Below are positions 42,766 through 54,648 of a stretch of 54,720 bases of DNA, in pieces. The position numbers and the translations under genes were made by a program. Source of the DNA: Deltaproteobacteria bacterium (lineage in GTDB: Bacteria; Myxococcota_A; Polyangia; Polyangiales; Polyangiaceae); contig VGRJ01000021.1 in the NCBI GenBank assembly GCA_016875405.1, positions 1-54,720 of the forward strand, written 5' to 3'. The notes beneath the pieces were generated by a model. It saw only the letters and a list, made by a program, of their open reading frames with translations, ran no database searches and was not told where the DNA came from. Within the stretch, counting starts at the first letter, position 1. Every line of letters begins with the position of its first letter.

Positions 42766-44562
42766 TCAAAACTCGATTTTCTTCGGCGTGGAAGCGCCCT
42801 TCGACGACGGGCTCGGGGCGGCTTCTCCAGGAGGCGTGACGGCCGTCGCGGTGCCGGAAGGAACGTGCGGCACGCCGGCCTCGAGCGGCACGACGACCTC
42901 CGATGGGATGGGCCCCTTCTCGGTGAGCACCACCTGCTTGATGGTCGGGCTCGCGCCCCAGTAGACGGCGACCGTGTGGCTGCTGTTCGGCGCGCCGTCG
43001 ACCACCACGAAGCCTTCGGCGTCCTTCTCGACGGGCTTGCCATCGACGAGCACGCGCGCCGTCTGCGGCACGACCCGGACGCGGTTCGGCGAGGTGGCTG
43101 GGGCCGCAGTCGCGCCGCTGGTCGGGGCGGCGAGCGCGACCGGATCGCTCGGCGGTGCGGAGGACGACGGGGCGGCTGCGAGGGCGGCGCTCGAAGGCAT
43201 CGGGATCGCTTGGTTTCCCGAGTCGGCAGGCGGCTTTCGCTTCGCGAGGAGGACGATGGCGACGACCCCGAGCACGATGCCGAGCCCGAGCCCGACCACG
43301 AGCCGCACCGCCGAGCCGGCTCGTTTGCCGGCAGCGACGGGAGTGTCGCGCCGAACCTGGGACGGGACGCTCCTACCCCGCGCGCCCGGGCTCTCGAGTA
43401 TCGACGGCTCGACTGGGCCCGCCGCGCTCTTGGAAGCGAACGCCCCTCCGGCAGCTCGCCCCGTGAACGGCAGCGACGCCCCGCTCGCCCCCTCCGAGTC
43501 GAGCGCCAGCGTCGCATCTTGCTCCGCGCTTCCGGTCGCCGGGCTAGGCCCGACGGGCATCGCGAACGCACCCGCGTCGATGGCGACCGTGGCGATCTCC
43601 TCGGAGGCAGGCGCCGCATCCTCGTCGCCCGGCCGGGCCGCGCGCTGCTCGTCGGTGAGGCCGGTGAGCATCTGCTGCGTGAGGTGCCCGCTCGCTCCGG
43701 GCGGAAGACAACCGAGCAGAGCCTCACGGAACTCCCCCGCAGACTGGTAGCGCGCGTTCGCCGGGAGCTTCAGCGCCCCGTGCACGACACGCTCGAGCTT
43801 TGGTGAAATCCAGGGCGCGCGCTTGCGAAGCGACTGCGGCTCTTCCGAGCAAATCGTGATGATGAGCTCACCGACACCCTCGATCCCGGCGTGCGGGGTC
43901 TTCCCCGAGAGGAGCTGGTAGAGCACGACGCCGAGCGACCAAATGTCGGCGCGGTGGTCGATCGTCTTGAGACCGCGCGCCTGCTCCGGCGACATGAACA
44001 TCGGCGAGCCGAGCACGCTGCCCGTACGCGTGAGCCCCTCGGCCCCGTCCTCGGTCGCTTGATCCATCTTGAACTTCGCGACGCCGAAATCGAGCAGCTT
44101 CACGACCCGCTCACCGCCGTCGCTCTCGCTCAAGAACAGGTTCGCGGGCTTGATGTCACGGTGCACGACCCCGACCGCGTGTGCCTTCTCGAGCCCGAAG
44201 CAGGTCTGAACCGCGATGCGCAGCGCCAGGTCTGGCGGGAGGGGACCGAGCTGCCGCAAGAGGCGATGGACGTTCAGCCCGACGAGCAGCTCCATCACCA
44301 TGTAGGGATGGCCCGTCGCCGCGTCGTGCCCCGCGTCGAGGATCTCGACGATGTGCGGCGAGCGCACCTTCGCCGCAGCCTGCGCCTCGCGCTCGAAGCG
44401 AGCGATCAAGAGCTCGTTGCGCGCGACGTCATCCCTCGAAATCACCTTGAGCGCCGCGAGGCGGCCGGTGGTGCGATGGCGCGCCTCGTAGACGGCGCCC
44501 ATGCCGCCCTCGCCCACGAGGCGCAGGATCTCGTACTTGCCGTCGACCACTTGGCCTAACAT
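42766..44562 (-). CDS. Hanks-type Ser/Thr protein kinase with PEGA-like exported tail
   Basis: This 598-residue protein has the kinase domain at the very N-terminus: Gly loop GEGGMGAVY (about 17-25), HRDIKPAN (about 132), DFG (about 158) and SPEQARG. An Ala/Ser-rich linker follows, then a single membrane helix (about 410-430). The exported C-terminus begins with a Pro/Ala-rich stretch and then a small beta segment (VRVVPQTARVLVDGKPV) that resembles PEGA. Catalytic residues are intact. A TAGGCT box 9 nt before the ATG suggests a leaderless mRNA. It is divergent from an unknown membrane protein and upstream of tal-ybeY. Confidence 0.92.
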   Translation of the reverse strand: MLGQVVDGKYEILRLVGEGGMGAVYEARHRTTGRLAALKVISRDDVARNELLIARFEREAQAAAKVRSPHIVEILDAGHDAATGHPYMVMELLVGLNVHRLLRQLGPLPPDLALRIAVQTCFGLEKAHAVGVVHRDIKPANLFLSESDGGERVVKLLDFGVAKFKMDQATEDGAEGLTRTGSVLGSPMFMSPEQARGLKTIDHRADIWSLGVVLYQLLSGKTPHAGIEGVGELIITICSEEPQSLRKRAPWISPKLERVVHGALKLPANARYQSAGEFREALLGCLPPGASGHLTQQMLTGLTDEQRAARPGDEDAAPASEEIATVAIDAGAFAMPVGPSPATGSAEQDATLALDSEGASGASLPFTGRAAGGAFASKSAAGPVEPSILESPGARGRSVPSQVRRDTPVAAGKRAGSAVRLVVGLGLGIVLGVVAIVLLAKRKPPADSGNQAIPMPSSAALAAAPSSSAPPSDPVALAAPTSGATAAPATSPNRVRVVPQTARVLVDGKPVEKDAEGFVVVDGAPNSSHTVAVYWGASPTIKQVVLTEKGPIPSEVVVPLEAGVPHVPSGTATAVTPPGEAAPSPSSKGASTPKKIEF

Positions 44563-44571
44563 CGCGGCGGG

Positions 44572-44577
44572 AGCCTA
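44572..44577 (-). promoter_or_regulatory. -10 box of the second kinase gene
   Basis: TAGGCT on the minus strand ends 9 nt before the ATG at 44562; the gap is C/G only. A -35 box is not clear. Confidence 0.35.
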
Positions 44578-44668
44578 CACCATTCACGACGAAGCCGGAG
44601 CGCCGCAAACGTCGCCGCCCTCGCGCGCAGGCGACCCCTCCGCCACCTCCTCGCCCCCGCCGGGAGGC

Positions 44669-45754
44669 ATGGCGCGCAGGGTGCCCTCGGCTCGTGAGGT
44701 CGCGCTCGACCTCCTCGTCGCCTCGCTCGCGAGCGCGCTGGCGTACGTCGCGCCGCCGCAGGTCGGGCTCGCGCGCATCCCGCTCCTCGTGCTCGCCCTG
44801 CTCCACGCGGGCGCGGCGTGGACCGCACGCGCACGGCCGACCACCTACCCGCTCGCGCGGCGGGCGCTGGGGGTCGTGGCCGTCGCGTGGCTCGTGGTCG
44901 GCGGCTTCCAGCTAAGCGCGCTCGCCGTGACCGCGCGCGCCAGCGGTCGCCTCGAGCGGCCGCTCGTGGTCGGGCTCGCCATCGGGGCCGCAGTGCTCCT
45001 CGTAACGGGGCTCCCCGGCGTCTTACGTCGCGAGCCCGAGCGCACCGTCACGACGAAGACCCGCTTCCCCCTCGCAGGCCTCGGGGTGCTCCTAGCGCTC
45101 GCGGCCTTGCGGCTCTACACGGTCGACGTCGCGGTGCGCGGCGACGCTGGCCTCACCGCCTTCGACGTCGACATGCTCGTCACGTCGCTGTCCTCGGACC
45201 CACCCGTCGACGAGCTGCCGCGCCCACCCCGCGGCGTGGTCTACACCCTGCGCTCCGCCGAGCCCATCCTCTGCGCTCGCCCGCCCCGTGAAGCACCGAC
45301 GGTGTTCGTCCGCTACCTCGCGCGCGAGCACGCGGCAGCGCCGGTCGCCGTGTCGTGTGTGCAGTCCGAGACCGAGTCGTCACTCGGTGATGCGCTGCGC
45401 GCCGAGCTCGGGAAGCGGGCAGCTCGCGGCCCCCTTGAAATGACCATCGTCAAGCGCATTGCCGCCCTGCCCGCATCTCTGCTGAGCGCGGCCGTGGCCC
45501 TCGCGCCGCGACGCGACGCCGTCTGCAGCGAGGCGTCGTGCCTGCTGCCCGCGCAGCTCGAAGCGCTCGGCGCGCACACGCAGGTACAGGTGTCTGCCTT
45601 CGGCGCCTTCGCGCTCGGCGCCGCGCCCACGACCCTGCTCGGGTGGCTCGAGCCGCGCCGTCGAGGCTCGCGCGACGCGCCGCTCTACCGCCTCGAGACC
45701 ATCGAGCTTGCGATGGCCGCCGACGGGCGGCTCATCGAGCCCGCGCGCCCCTAA
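44669..45754 (+). CDS. Unknown membrane protein with exported C-terminal domain
   Basis: This protein of about 361 residues starts at ATG 44669 or GTG 44681. GGGAGG is close to the first and 13 nt before the second. Five membrane segments occupy roughly residues 8-165. A soluble domain of about 190 residues with few Cys follows, ending IELAMAADGRLIEPARP. I recognise no family. Motifs such as RRDAVCSEASCLLP and VSAFGAFALG are seen but not assignable. It is divergent from the second kinase (106 bp between the starts) and convergent with secA. A kinase target or sensor is only speculation. Confidence 0.6.
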   Translation: MARRVPSAREVALDLLVASLASALAYVAPPQVGLARIPLLVLALLHAGAAWTARARPTTYPLARRALGVVAVAWLVVGGFQLSALAVTARASGRLERPLVVGLAIGAAVLLVTGLPGVLRREPERTVTTKTRFPLAGLGVLLALAALRLYTVDVAVRGDAGLTAFDVDMLVTSLSSDPPVDELPRPPRGVVYTLRSAEPILCARPPREAPTVFVRYLAREHAAAPVAVSCVQSETESSLGDALRAELGKRAARGPLEMTIVKRIAALPASLLSAAVALAPRRDAVCSEASCLLPAQLEALGAHTQVQVSAFGAFALGAAPTTLLGWLEPRRRGSRDAPLYRLETIELAMAADGRLIEPARP

Positions 45755-45769
45755 CCGAGCGAACGCACG

Positions 45770-48826
<3,057 letters not shown>

Positions 48827-48838
48827 CGGAGCGGCGGA

Positions 48839-48867
48839 GTCGTAGCAGGCAAAAGGCGGGCCGTACA
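48839..48867 (-). promoter_or_regulatory. Promoter of secA
   Basis: On the minus strand TGTACG (48862-48867) and TACGAC (48839-48844) are 17 nt apart. The ATG at 48826 is 12 nt further. The -35 match is modest. Confidence 0.35.
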
Positions 48868-49000
48868 GGGATTGCGCCGCACGCGCGGCCCCGTCCGGCC
48901 GGGGGCAGCGACGCCCCTGGCCGAGCAGGCGGGCTCGCTCGCGCGCGGGCCGTCGAGCACCTCGCCGACCGCGGCTCGCTCCACGGCGAGGCCTTCCGTC

Positions 49001-49029
49001 GTGACGGAACCTCGCGCGGCGGATACGGT
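49001..49029 (+). promoter_or_regulatory. Promoter of the ArsB-like transporter gene
   Basis: GTGACG (49001-49006) and TACGGT (49024-49029) are 17 nt apart. The GTG start at 49036 begins 6 nt after the -10 box, exactly where transcription should start. Confidence 0.5.
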
Positions 49030-49035
49030 CCTGCG

Positions 49036-50304
49036 GTGACCATCGGCGCCATCCTCGTGCTCGTCGCGCTCGGTCTGCTGGTGGCGGTGGTGGCATGGCG
49101 TCCTCACGGGGCCGGCCCCGCGCTCGGCGCGCTCGCGGGCCTCGTCGTCGCCTCGCTCGGCGGCGCGATCGGGCCGAGCGACGTCCTCGCCGCGCTCGGG
49201 GCGCAGTGGCGGGCGTTCCTCACGCTCGGCTCGGTGATGCTGATGACGACGGCGGCCGAGCATCTCGGGCTGCTCGAGCGCCTCGCCGCGAGGATCGAGC
49301 CTCGGACACGAGGCCCCGTGCGGCACGCGTTTCGCCTGACCTTCGCCCTCGCGGCGCTCGTCGCCACGGTGTTCTCGAACGACGCGGCGGTCCTCCTCCT
49401 CACCCCGACGGTGCTCGCGCTGCTCCGCACGGTCTACCCGAGGCGGCACCCGAAATTCCTCGTCCCGTTCGCGTTCGCGATCTTTGCCGCGGCCGGCGTC
49501 GCGCCGCTCGTGGTGTCGAACCCGATGAACCTGATCGTCGCCGATCACCTGGGCCTCGGCTTCAACCGCTACGCGCGCGTCATGATCCCCGTGGCGCTCG
49601 CGAGCTGGGCCTCGACCTACGCGCTCCTCGCCTGGACGTTCCGCGACGTCCTCGCCGACGATGCACCCGCCCTCGGGGCCTGGCCAAACGCGCGGCCCTC
49701 GCTCTCGCGCGCGGGGCGCGTCGTGCTCGTGACGGTCGTGGCGACGCTGGTCGCGTACCCCACGATGGCGGCGCTTCGGCTTCCGCTGTGGCCGGTGGCC
49801 GTGGTCGGCGGTGTCGGCGCGTCGGTCGCATGCCTCGCGTCTGGCGCGCGGCCCATGACTCTGGTTCAGGGGGTGGCGTGGCCCATCTTCCCGTTTCTCG
49901 TCGGGGTGTTCGTGCTCGCCCTCGGGCTCGAGCGCATCGGCGTCGTCGCGTGGCTGCGTGAGCTCTACGCACGAAGCGACCATCCGGTCGCGACGATCGG
50001 CGCCGTGTCGGCGCTCGGCTCCGCGCTCTTGAACAACCACCCGATGTCGGTGCTCAACGTGTTCGCGCTCGAGGCGCGCCGCGCCAGCGACGTCGAGGCC
50101 TTCGCGGCGCTGGTCGGCGGGGATCTCGGACCGCGCCTCTTGCCCGTCGGCTCGCTCGCGTCGCTCCTCTGGTTCGACGTGCTGCGCAAGCACGACGTCG
50201 AGGTGCGGGTCGCGACGTTCGTTCGCGTGGGCCTCGTCCTCACGCTGGCCCCGCTCGCCGTGTCGCTCGCGGCGCTGGCCTTCGTGGCGCGCCTCGTACC
50301 GTGA
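49036..50304 (+). CDS. ArsB/ion-transporter-superfamily membrane protein
   Basis: This 422-residue protein has about ten to eleven membrane segments. FSNDAAVLLLTPTVL, NPMNLIVADHLG, LNNHPMSVLN and GGDLGPRLLPVGSLASLLW match the two repeat halves of the ArsB/NhaD-like ion transporter superfamily. True ArsB exports arsenite. No arsR, arsC or other ars gene is nearby, so the substrate could equally be another anion or a cation/proton exchange. The GTG start is fixed by the -10 box 6 nt upstream. It is convergent with the dehydrogenase gene, 29 bp apart. Confidence 0.82.
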   Translation: MTIGAILVLVALGLLVAVVAWRPHGAGPALGALAGLVVASLGGAIGPSDVLAALGAQWRAFLTLGSVMLMTTAAEHLGLLERLAARIEPRTRGPVRHAFRLTFALAALVATVFSNDAAVLLLTPTVLALLRTVYPRRHPKFLVPFAFAIFAAAGVAPLVVSNPMNLIVADHLGLGFNRYARVMIPVALASWASTYALLAWTFRDVLADDAPALGAWPNARPSLSRAGRVVLVTVVATLVAYPTMAALRLPLWPVAVVGGVGASVACLASGARPMTLVQGVAWPIFPFLVGVFVLALGLERIGVVAWLRELYARSDHPVATIGAVSALGSALLNNHPMSVLNVFALEARRASDVEAFAALVGGDLGPRLLPVGSLASLLWFDVLRKHDVEVRVATFVRVGLVLTLAPLAVSLAALAFVARLVP

Positions 50305-50333
50305 GCGACACGCGACCACCTCGCGCCGACGAG

Positions 50334-51290
50334 CTAGGCTGGGTCCGGGAGGAGCGCTCCGTAGCTCACGCCGGTGAGCGCCTCCGACTCGCGCCAGAGC
50401 CGCGCGGCGAGCTCGGGATCGCGCGAGCGACGGTTCGACGTGACCTTCACCGGGTGACCGAAGAGCTCGAAGAGCCCGCCCGGGCCGATGTAGTCACCGC
50501 CTTCGACGTCAGGGGCGACCGCCGCGTACAGCGTCGGCAACGCGCCCATCGCCGTCGACTGCGCGACCGTCCCGTTCACGAGCTGCCAAAGCCGCTCGCG
50601 AAACCGCGCGTCCTGCATGCGCGCGGCTCCCATCTGCAGGTTCGTATTGGCGTAGCCGGGGTGGCACGCGACGCTGAGGGACGAGCGATGCGCGGCGGCG
50701 AGACGACGCTGGAGCTCGTAAGCGAACAGCAAGTTTGCGAGCTTCGCTTGACCGTACGCAAGCCATGGGCGGTAGCTCCGGTCGCCGTGCAGGTCGTCGA
50801 ACCGAATCGCGCCGAAGGTGTGCGCGAGGCTGCTGACGGTGACGACGCGCGAGCCCTCCGTCGCGAGCAGCCGCTCGAGCAAATGCCCCGTCAGCGCAAA
50901 GTGCCCGAGGTGGTTCGTACCGAGCTGCATCTCGAAGCCGTCCGCCGTACGTCGGTGGGGCAGCGCCATCACCCCGGCGTTGTTGATGAGCACATCGAGC
51001 CGCGCGTGGCGTTCGGCGACGAGGTCGGCGAACCGACGCACCGAGGCGAGCTCGGCGAGGTCGAGCCGAACGAGCTCGAGGGAGGCGCCCGGGTGCTTCT
51101 CGCGGATCGCGGCGAGCGCTTCGGCGCCGAGGGCTTCGTTGCGACACCCGAGGACGACGTGCGCGCCGGCGCCAGCGAGGGCCAGCGCGGCCTCGAAGCC
51201 GATGCCGCTGTTCGCGCCGGTGACGACGACGACGCGCCCGCGGAGATCGGGCAGCTCACGGACGGTCCATCGAGAATCACGCGCGCTCAT
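50334..51290 (-). CDS. Short-chain dehydrogenase/reductase (retinol-dehydrogenase-like)
   Basis: This 318-residue protein starts at ATG 51290, which has the clearest Shine-Dalgarno in the window (AGGAGG, about 7 nt upstream). Cofactor motif TGANSGIG, NNAG, the Ser in VTVSSLAH and catalytic YGQAK are all present. The pattern fits the NAD(P)-dependent branch near retinol dehydrogenases and WW-domain oxidoreductases, which mostly act on lipophilic alcohols and ketones. The substrate is unknown. It is divergent from the M16 pair, 302 bp away. Confidence 0.9.
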   Translation of the reverse strand: MSARDSRWTVRELPDLRGRVVVVTGANSGIGFEAALALAGAGAHVVLGCRNEALGAEALAAIREKHPGASLELVRLDLAELASVRRFADLVAERHARLDVLINNAGVMALPHRRTADGFEMQLGTNHLGHFALTGHLLERLLATEGSRVVTVSSLAHTFGAIRFDDLHGDRSYRPWLAYGQAKLANLLFAYELQRRLAAAHRSSLSVACHPGYANTNLQMGAARMQDARFRERLWQLVNGTVAQSTAMGALPTLYAAVAPDVEGGDYIGPGGLFELFGHPVKVTSNRRSRDPELAARLWRESEALTGVSYGALLPDPA

Positions 51291-51592
51291 CGGCAACCTC
51301 CTCGTGCGGGTCCGGCGCGAAGAACGCTGCCGCCCGCGTCTTTGCTTGGGCATTCACCGTACCACCCAGAGAGCGGTCGCCGAGAGCTTCCGAGAAGGAT
51401 GGCGCGCCCGTGCTCAGGGCGCCGGCCCTCGTCGCAGGCTCTTCGGAGCGAACGCTCCACCGCCTCGCCCGGCGTCACACCGTCGAGCATCGGCACCCGC
51501 GAGGTCTGTCATCGGCTGGCGCGCTCCCTCTCCGTCACCCTTTCACCTCCTTCGTGGACAGCCGCGCGCTCGCGGACCAAGCTGAAGTCCAC
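51291..51592. other. 302-bp intergenic region between SDR and M16 genes
   Basis: This divergent gap separates the SDR start (51290, minus) from the M16 start (51593, plus). Frames cross it, but none shows a domain. A TACGGT hexamer on the minus strand near 51356-51361 could belong to an SDR promoter, but it has no convincing -35. I see no terminator, repeat or RNA structure that stands out. Confidence 0.5.
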
Positions 51593-53089
51593 ATGCACTC
51601 TCGACTCGCTCTCGCGGTCTCGCTGGTCGTGGGCCTCTCCTCCATGCCCGCCGACGCGGCCGAGCCCGCGGCACCCGCTCGACAGGAGAACCGCGCCGCC
51701 GTGCTCGACATCCCGTTCACGAAATTTCAGCTCTCGAACGGCCTCACCGTCATCTTTCACGAGGACCACACCCAGCCGCTCGTCGCGACGAACCTCAGCG
51801 TCAATGTCGGGTCGCGCGACGAGCCTGCGAAGCGCACCGGCTTCGCGCACCTGTTCGAACACCTGATGTTCATGGGCACGGACCGCGTCCCCGAGAAGAT
51901 GTTCGACGCGTGGATGGAGCAGGAGGGCGGCTCGAACAACGCCTGGACGTCGAACGATCGCACCGTCTACCACGACGTCGCGCCGAGCCACGCGCTGCCG
52001 CTCCTCTTGTGGATGGAGGCCGATCGCGTGAGCACGCTCGGCCGCCAGATCACGCTCGCGAAGCTCGACGCCCAGCGCGACGTCGTCAAGAACGAGCGAC
52101 GCCAGACGAGTGAGAACGAGCCCTACGGCAAGGCCGAGCTCGTGCTGCCAGAGCTCCTCTTCCCCGAGGGTCACCCGTACCATCACCCCGTCATCGGCTC
52201 GCACGAGGATCTCACGGCGGCCTCGGTCGACGACGTGCGCGGCTTCTTCGCGCGCCACTACGTCCCGCAGAACATGTCGCTCGTCGTCGCGGGAGACTTC
52301 GATGCCGCCGCCGTGAAGCCGCTCGTCGAGCGCTTCTTCGGTTCGATCCCACGCGGCCCGGAGCCGGGCGCGCGCCCCACGGCACCGCAGCCCAAGCACG
52401 ACGCCGATCGCCGCCAGACGATCGACGACAACGTGAGCCTGCCGAAGCTCATCGTCGCCTGGCCGAGCCCCGCGCACCTCGCCCCAGGCGACGCCGAGCT
52501 CGATCTCCTGTCGCAGGTCCTCTCGGCCGGCAAGGGCAGCCGGCTCTACAAGACGCTCGTCTATGAGAAGAAGCTCGCGCAGTCGGTCGAGGCCGCGCAG
52601 ATGTCGATGGCGGTCGGCTCGTACTTCACCATCGAGGTGCTGCTGCGACCGGGCGTCTCGTTCGAGACGATCGAGCGTACGCTCGAGGGGGAGCTCGACC
52701 AGATCCGCGCGACCCCGGTGTCGACCGAGGAGCTCACGCGTGCGCGAAACGCCTTCGAGTCGCACTTCGTCGAGCGCCTCCAGTCGGTCGCGACCCGGGC
52801 GAGCCTGCTGAATGGCTACTTCGCCGAGACCGGCGATCCTGGCTTCATCGCCAAGGACCTGCGCCGCTACCAAGACGCGACGCCCGACGCGCTGCTCGGG
52901 CTCGCCAAGACCACGCTCACCTCGACGGGCCGCGTCTTGATACGAATCAAGCCGGCCGGCGCGCCCGACCCGGTCGATGTGCCGCCCGAGCCGAAGAGCG
53001 AGCCCCAACGAGGGCCGAAGGGCGGCGCGACGAAGAGCGTGCAGGCGCCGGCCGGTCGCGCGACGACGAGCGGAGGCGCGAAGCGATGA
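51593..53089 (+). CDS. M16 peptidase, catalytic subunit
   Basis: This protein of about 498 residues starts at ATG 51593 with a signal peptide ending near ADAAEPA. The inverted zinc motif HxxEH is present (HLFEH, residues 86-90), with a downstream Glu ligand likely at about 168 (NERRQTSENEP). The second M16 half has RLYKTLVYEKKLAQSV, where the Arg is kept but the Tyr of the usual R/Y pair is absent. It is therefore a zinc protease half that needs a partner. The partner gene overlaps by 4 nt (ATGA). The pair likely works in the periplasm on peptides or misfolded proteins. Confidence 0.9.
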   Translation: MHSRLALAVSLVVGLSSMPADAAEPAAPARQENRAAVLDIPFTKFQLSNGLTVIFHEDHTQPLVATNLSVNVGSRDEPAKRTGFAHLFEHLMFMGTDRVPEKMFDAWMEQEGGSNNAWTSNDRTVYHDVAPSHALPLLLWMEADRVSTLGRQITLAKLDAQRDVVKNERRQTSENEPYGKAELVLPELLFPEGHPYHHPVIGSHEDLTAASVDDVRGFFARHYVPQNMSLVVAGDFDAAAVKPLVERFFGSIPRGPEPGARPTAPQPKHDADRRQTIDDNVSLPKLIVAWPSPAHLAPGDAELDLLSQVLSAGKGSRLYKTLVYEKKLAQSVEAAQMSMAVGSYFTIEVLLRPGVSFETIERTLEGELDQIRATPVSTEELTRARNAFESHFVERLQSVATRASLLNGYFAETGDPGFIAKDLRRYQDATPDALLGLAKTTLTSTGRVLIRIKPAGAPDPVDVPPEPKSEPQRGPKGGATKSVQAPAGRATTSGGAKR

Positions 53090-54576
53090 GCCCGCGGCGA
53101 CTCGCCCTCGCGGCCGCATGGCTCGCTTGCGCCTGCAGCCCAACGACCTCGACCACGAAGCCACCGGAGACGTCCGCCGCGATGCCGTCCATCGATCCAC
53201 TCGACACCCGCCCCACGCTCGGCGCGACCCTCCCCTTCAAGCCGGTGCACCCCGAGACCTTCGTCACCGCCGAGGGCCTGACGGTGTGGCTCGTGCCTCG
53301 CCCCGCGCTGCCGCTCGTGTCGCTCACCTGGATGGTGCCGACAGGCTCGGCCGACGATCCGAAGGCTCGACCGGGCCTCGCCTACCTCACGGCGGAGATG
53401 CTCGACGAGGGTGCCGGCGAGCGCGGCGCGATCGCGATCTCCACCGCCATCGAGGACCTGGGGGCGCGCCTCTCGAGCAAGGCCGGCCTCGATGGGTCGA
53501 CGGTCTCGCTCACCGTGCTGAAGCATCACCTCGACACCGGGTTCGCGATCGCAGCCGATGTCATCGCGCGGCCGCGCTTCGAGGAGGCGGAGTATCGCCG
53601 GGTGAGCGAGCTCTGGCAGAACGCCCTGCGGCGCCGTGACGACGATCCGCAGAGCGTCGCGCGCGTCGTGCGTGCCGCCGTGCTCTTCGGGCCCGACTCA
53701 CCCTACGGCCACCCGACCTCGGGCCGACTCGAGGTCGCGAAGTCGCTGACGCTCGGCGAGGTAAAGCAATTCCACGCGACGCATTACCGACCCGATCGCG
53801 CGACGCTCGTCGTCGCAGGAGACGTGACGCGGGCCGAGCTCGACGCGCTGCTCTCGAAGCACGTCGCGAGCTGGAAGCGCCCGGCCTCGCCGCTGCCGAC
53901 GCGCGCGACTCCGACCGCGCCGCTCACCGAGCGACCGCGCCTCGTCGTAGTCGATCGCCCCGACGCGCCGCAGTCGGTGATCACGTACATCGCCCCGGGC
54001 GTGCGCGCCGAGGACCCGGCCGCGGCGCTGCTCGAGCTCGTGAACTCCGCGCTCGGCGGCTCGTTCATGTCGCGGCTCAATCAGAACCTCCGCGAAGATC
54101 ACCACTGGACCTACGGCGCAGGCTCGAGCTTCGTCGAGACGCGCGGCGTCGGACCTTTCGTGGCGCAGGCCGCGGTCGTCACCGACGCGACCGTCCCCGC
54201 GCTGCGCGAGCTCGTCGGCGAGCTCATGAAAATGCGTGACGGCGGCCCAACGGACGACGAGTTTCAGCGCGGGCGCGCCCGCGATCTCACCGAGCTCATC
54301 CAGACCCAGGAGACGCTCGGCCACTTCGTCGATCGCCTCGCCAAGCTCGCCGAGCTCGGCCTGCCTCCGGACGACGACGCCCGCGCGAGCCTGGCGCGCC
54401 AACGCACCTCGCGGGCGGAGCTCGCGTCGCTCGCGAAGGCCCACCTCGAGCCGGCCCGCGGCAGCGTGGTGGTCGTCGGGCCGCGTCGCGTCCTCGAAGC
54501 CGAGGCGTCCGCGCTCGGCCTTGGCGCGCCCGCCGCCTGGACCGCGCAAGGTTATCCCGAGCCCGCCGCCCGCTGA
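53086..54576 (+). CDS. M16 peptidase-like lipoprotein, non-catalytic partner
   Basis: This 496-residue protein has a signal/lipobox WLACACSP near residue 15, so it should be a lipoprotein. At the place of HxxEH it has AYLTAEMLDEG, with the first His replaced by Tyr, so it cannot bind zinc there. The second half keeps RLNQNLREDHHWTYGAG with both Arg and Tyr. This is the usual division in heterodimeric M16B proteases: one subunit supplies the metal site, the other the R/Y substrate pair. It is translationally coupled to the catalytic subunit and probably anchors the complex to a membrane. Confidence 0.88.
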   Translation: MSPRRLALAAAWLACACSPTTSTTKPPETSAAMPSIDPLDTRPTLGATLPFKPVHPETFVTAEGLTVWLVPRPALPLVSLTWMVPTGSADDPKARPGLAYLTAEMLDEGAGERGAIAISTAIEDLGARLSSKAGLDGSTVSLTVLKHHLDTGFAIAADVIARPRFEEAEYRRVSELWQNALRRRDDDPQSVARVVRAAVLFGPDSPYGHPTSGRLEVAKSLTLGEVKQFHATHYRPDRATLVVAGDVTRAELDALLSKHVASWKRPASPLPTRATPTAPLTERPRLVVVDRPDAPQSVITYIAPGVRAEDPAAALLELVNSALGGSFMSRLNQNLREDHHWTYGAGSSFVETRGVGPFVAQAAVVTDATVPALRELVGELMKMRDGGPTDDEFQRGRARDLTELIQTQETLGHFVDRLAKLAELGLPPDDDARASLARQRTSRAELASLAKAHLEPARGSVVVVGPRRVLEAEASALGLGAPAAWTAQGYPEPAAR

Positions 54577-54648
54577 GCCAGCCTCTGCGGGCATGGGCGT
54601 TGCTTGGATGCGGTCGGCTCCACCGAGCCGTGCCATCATGATCCTGCG

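Noticed and set aside
48827-49096. Longer N-terminus for SecA
   Set aside because: SecA proteins begin at the MFDVIKKLFG segment; the upstream codons overlap the ArsB-like start and its promoter.
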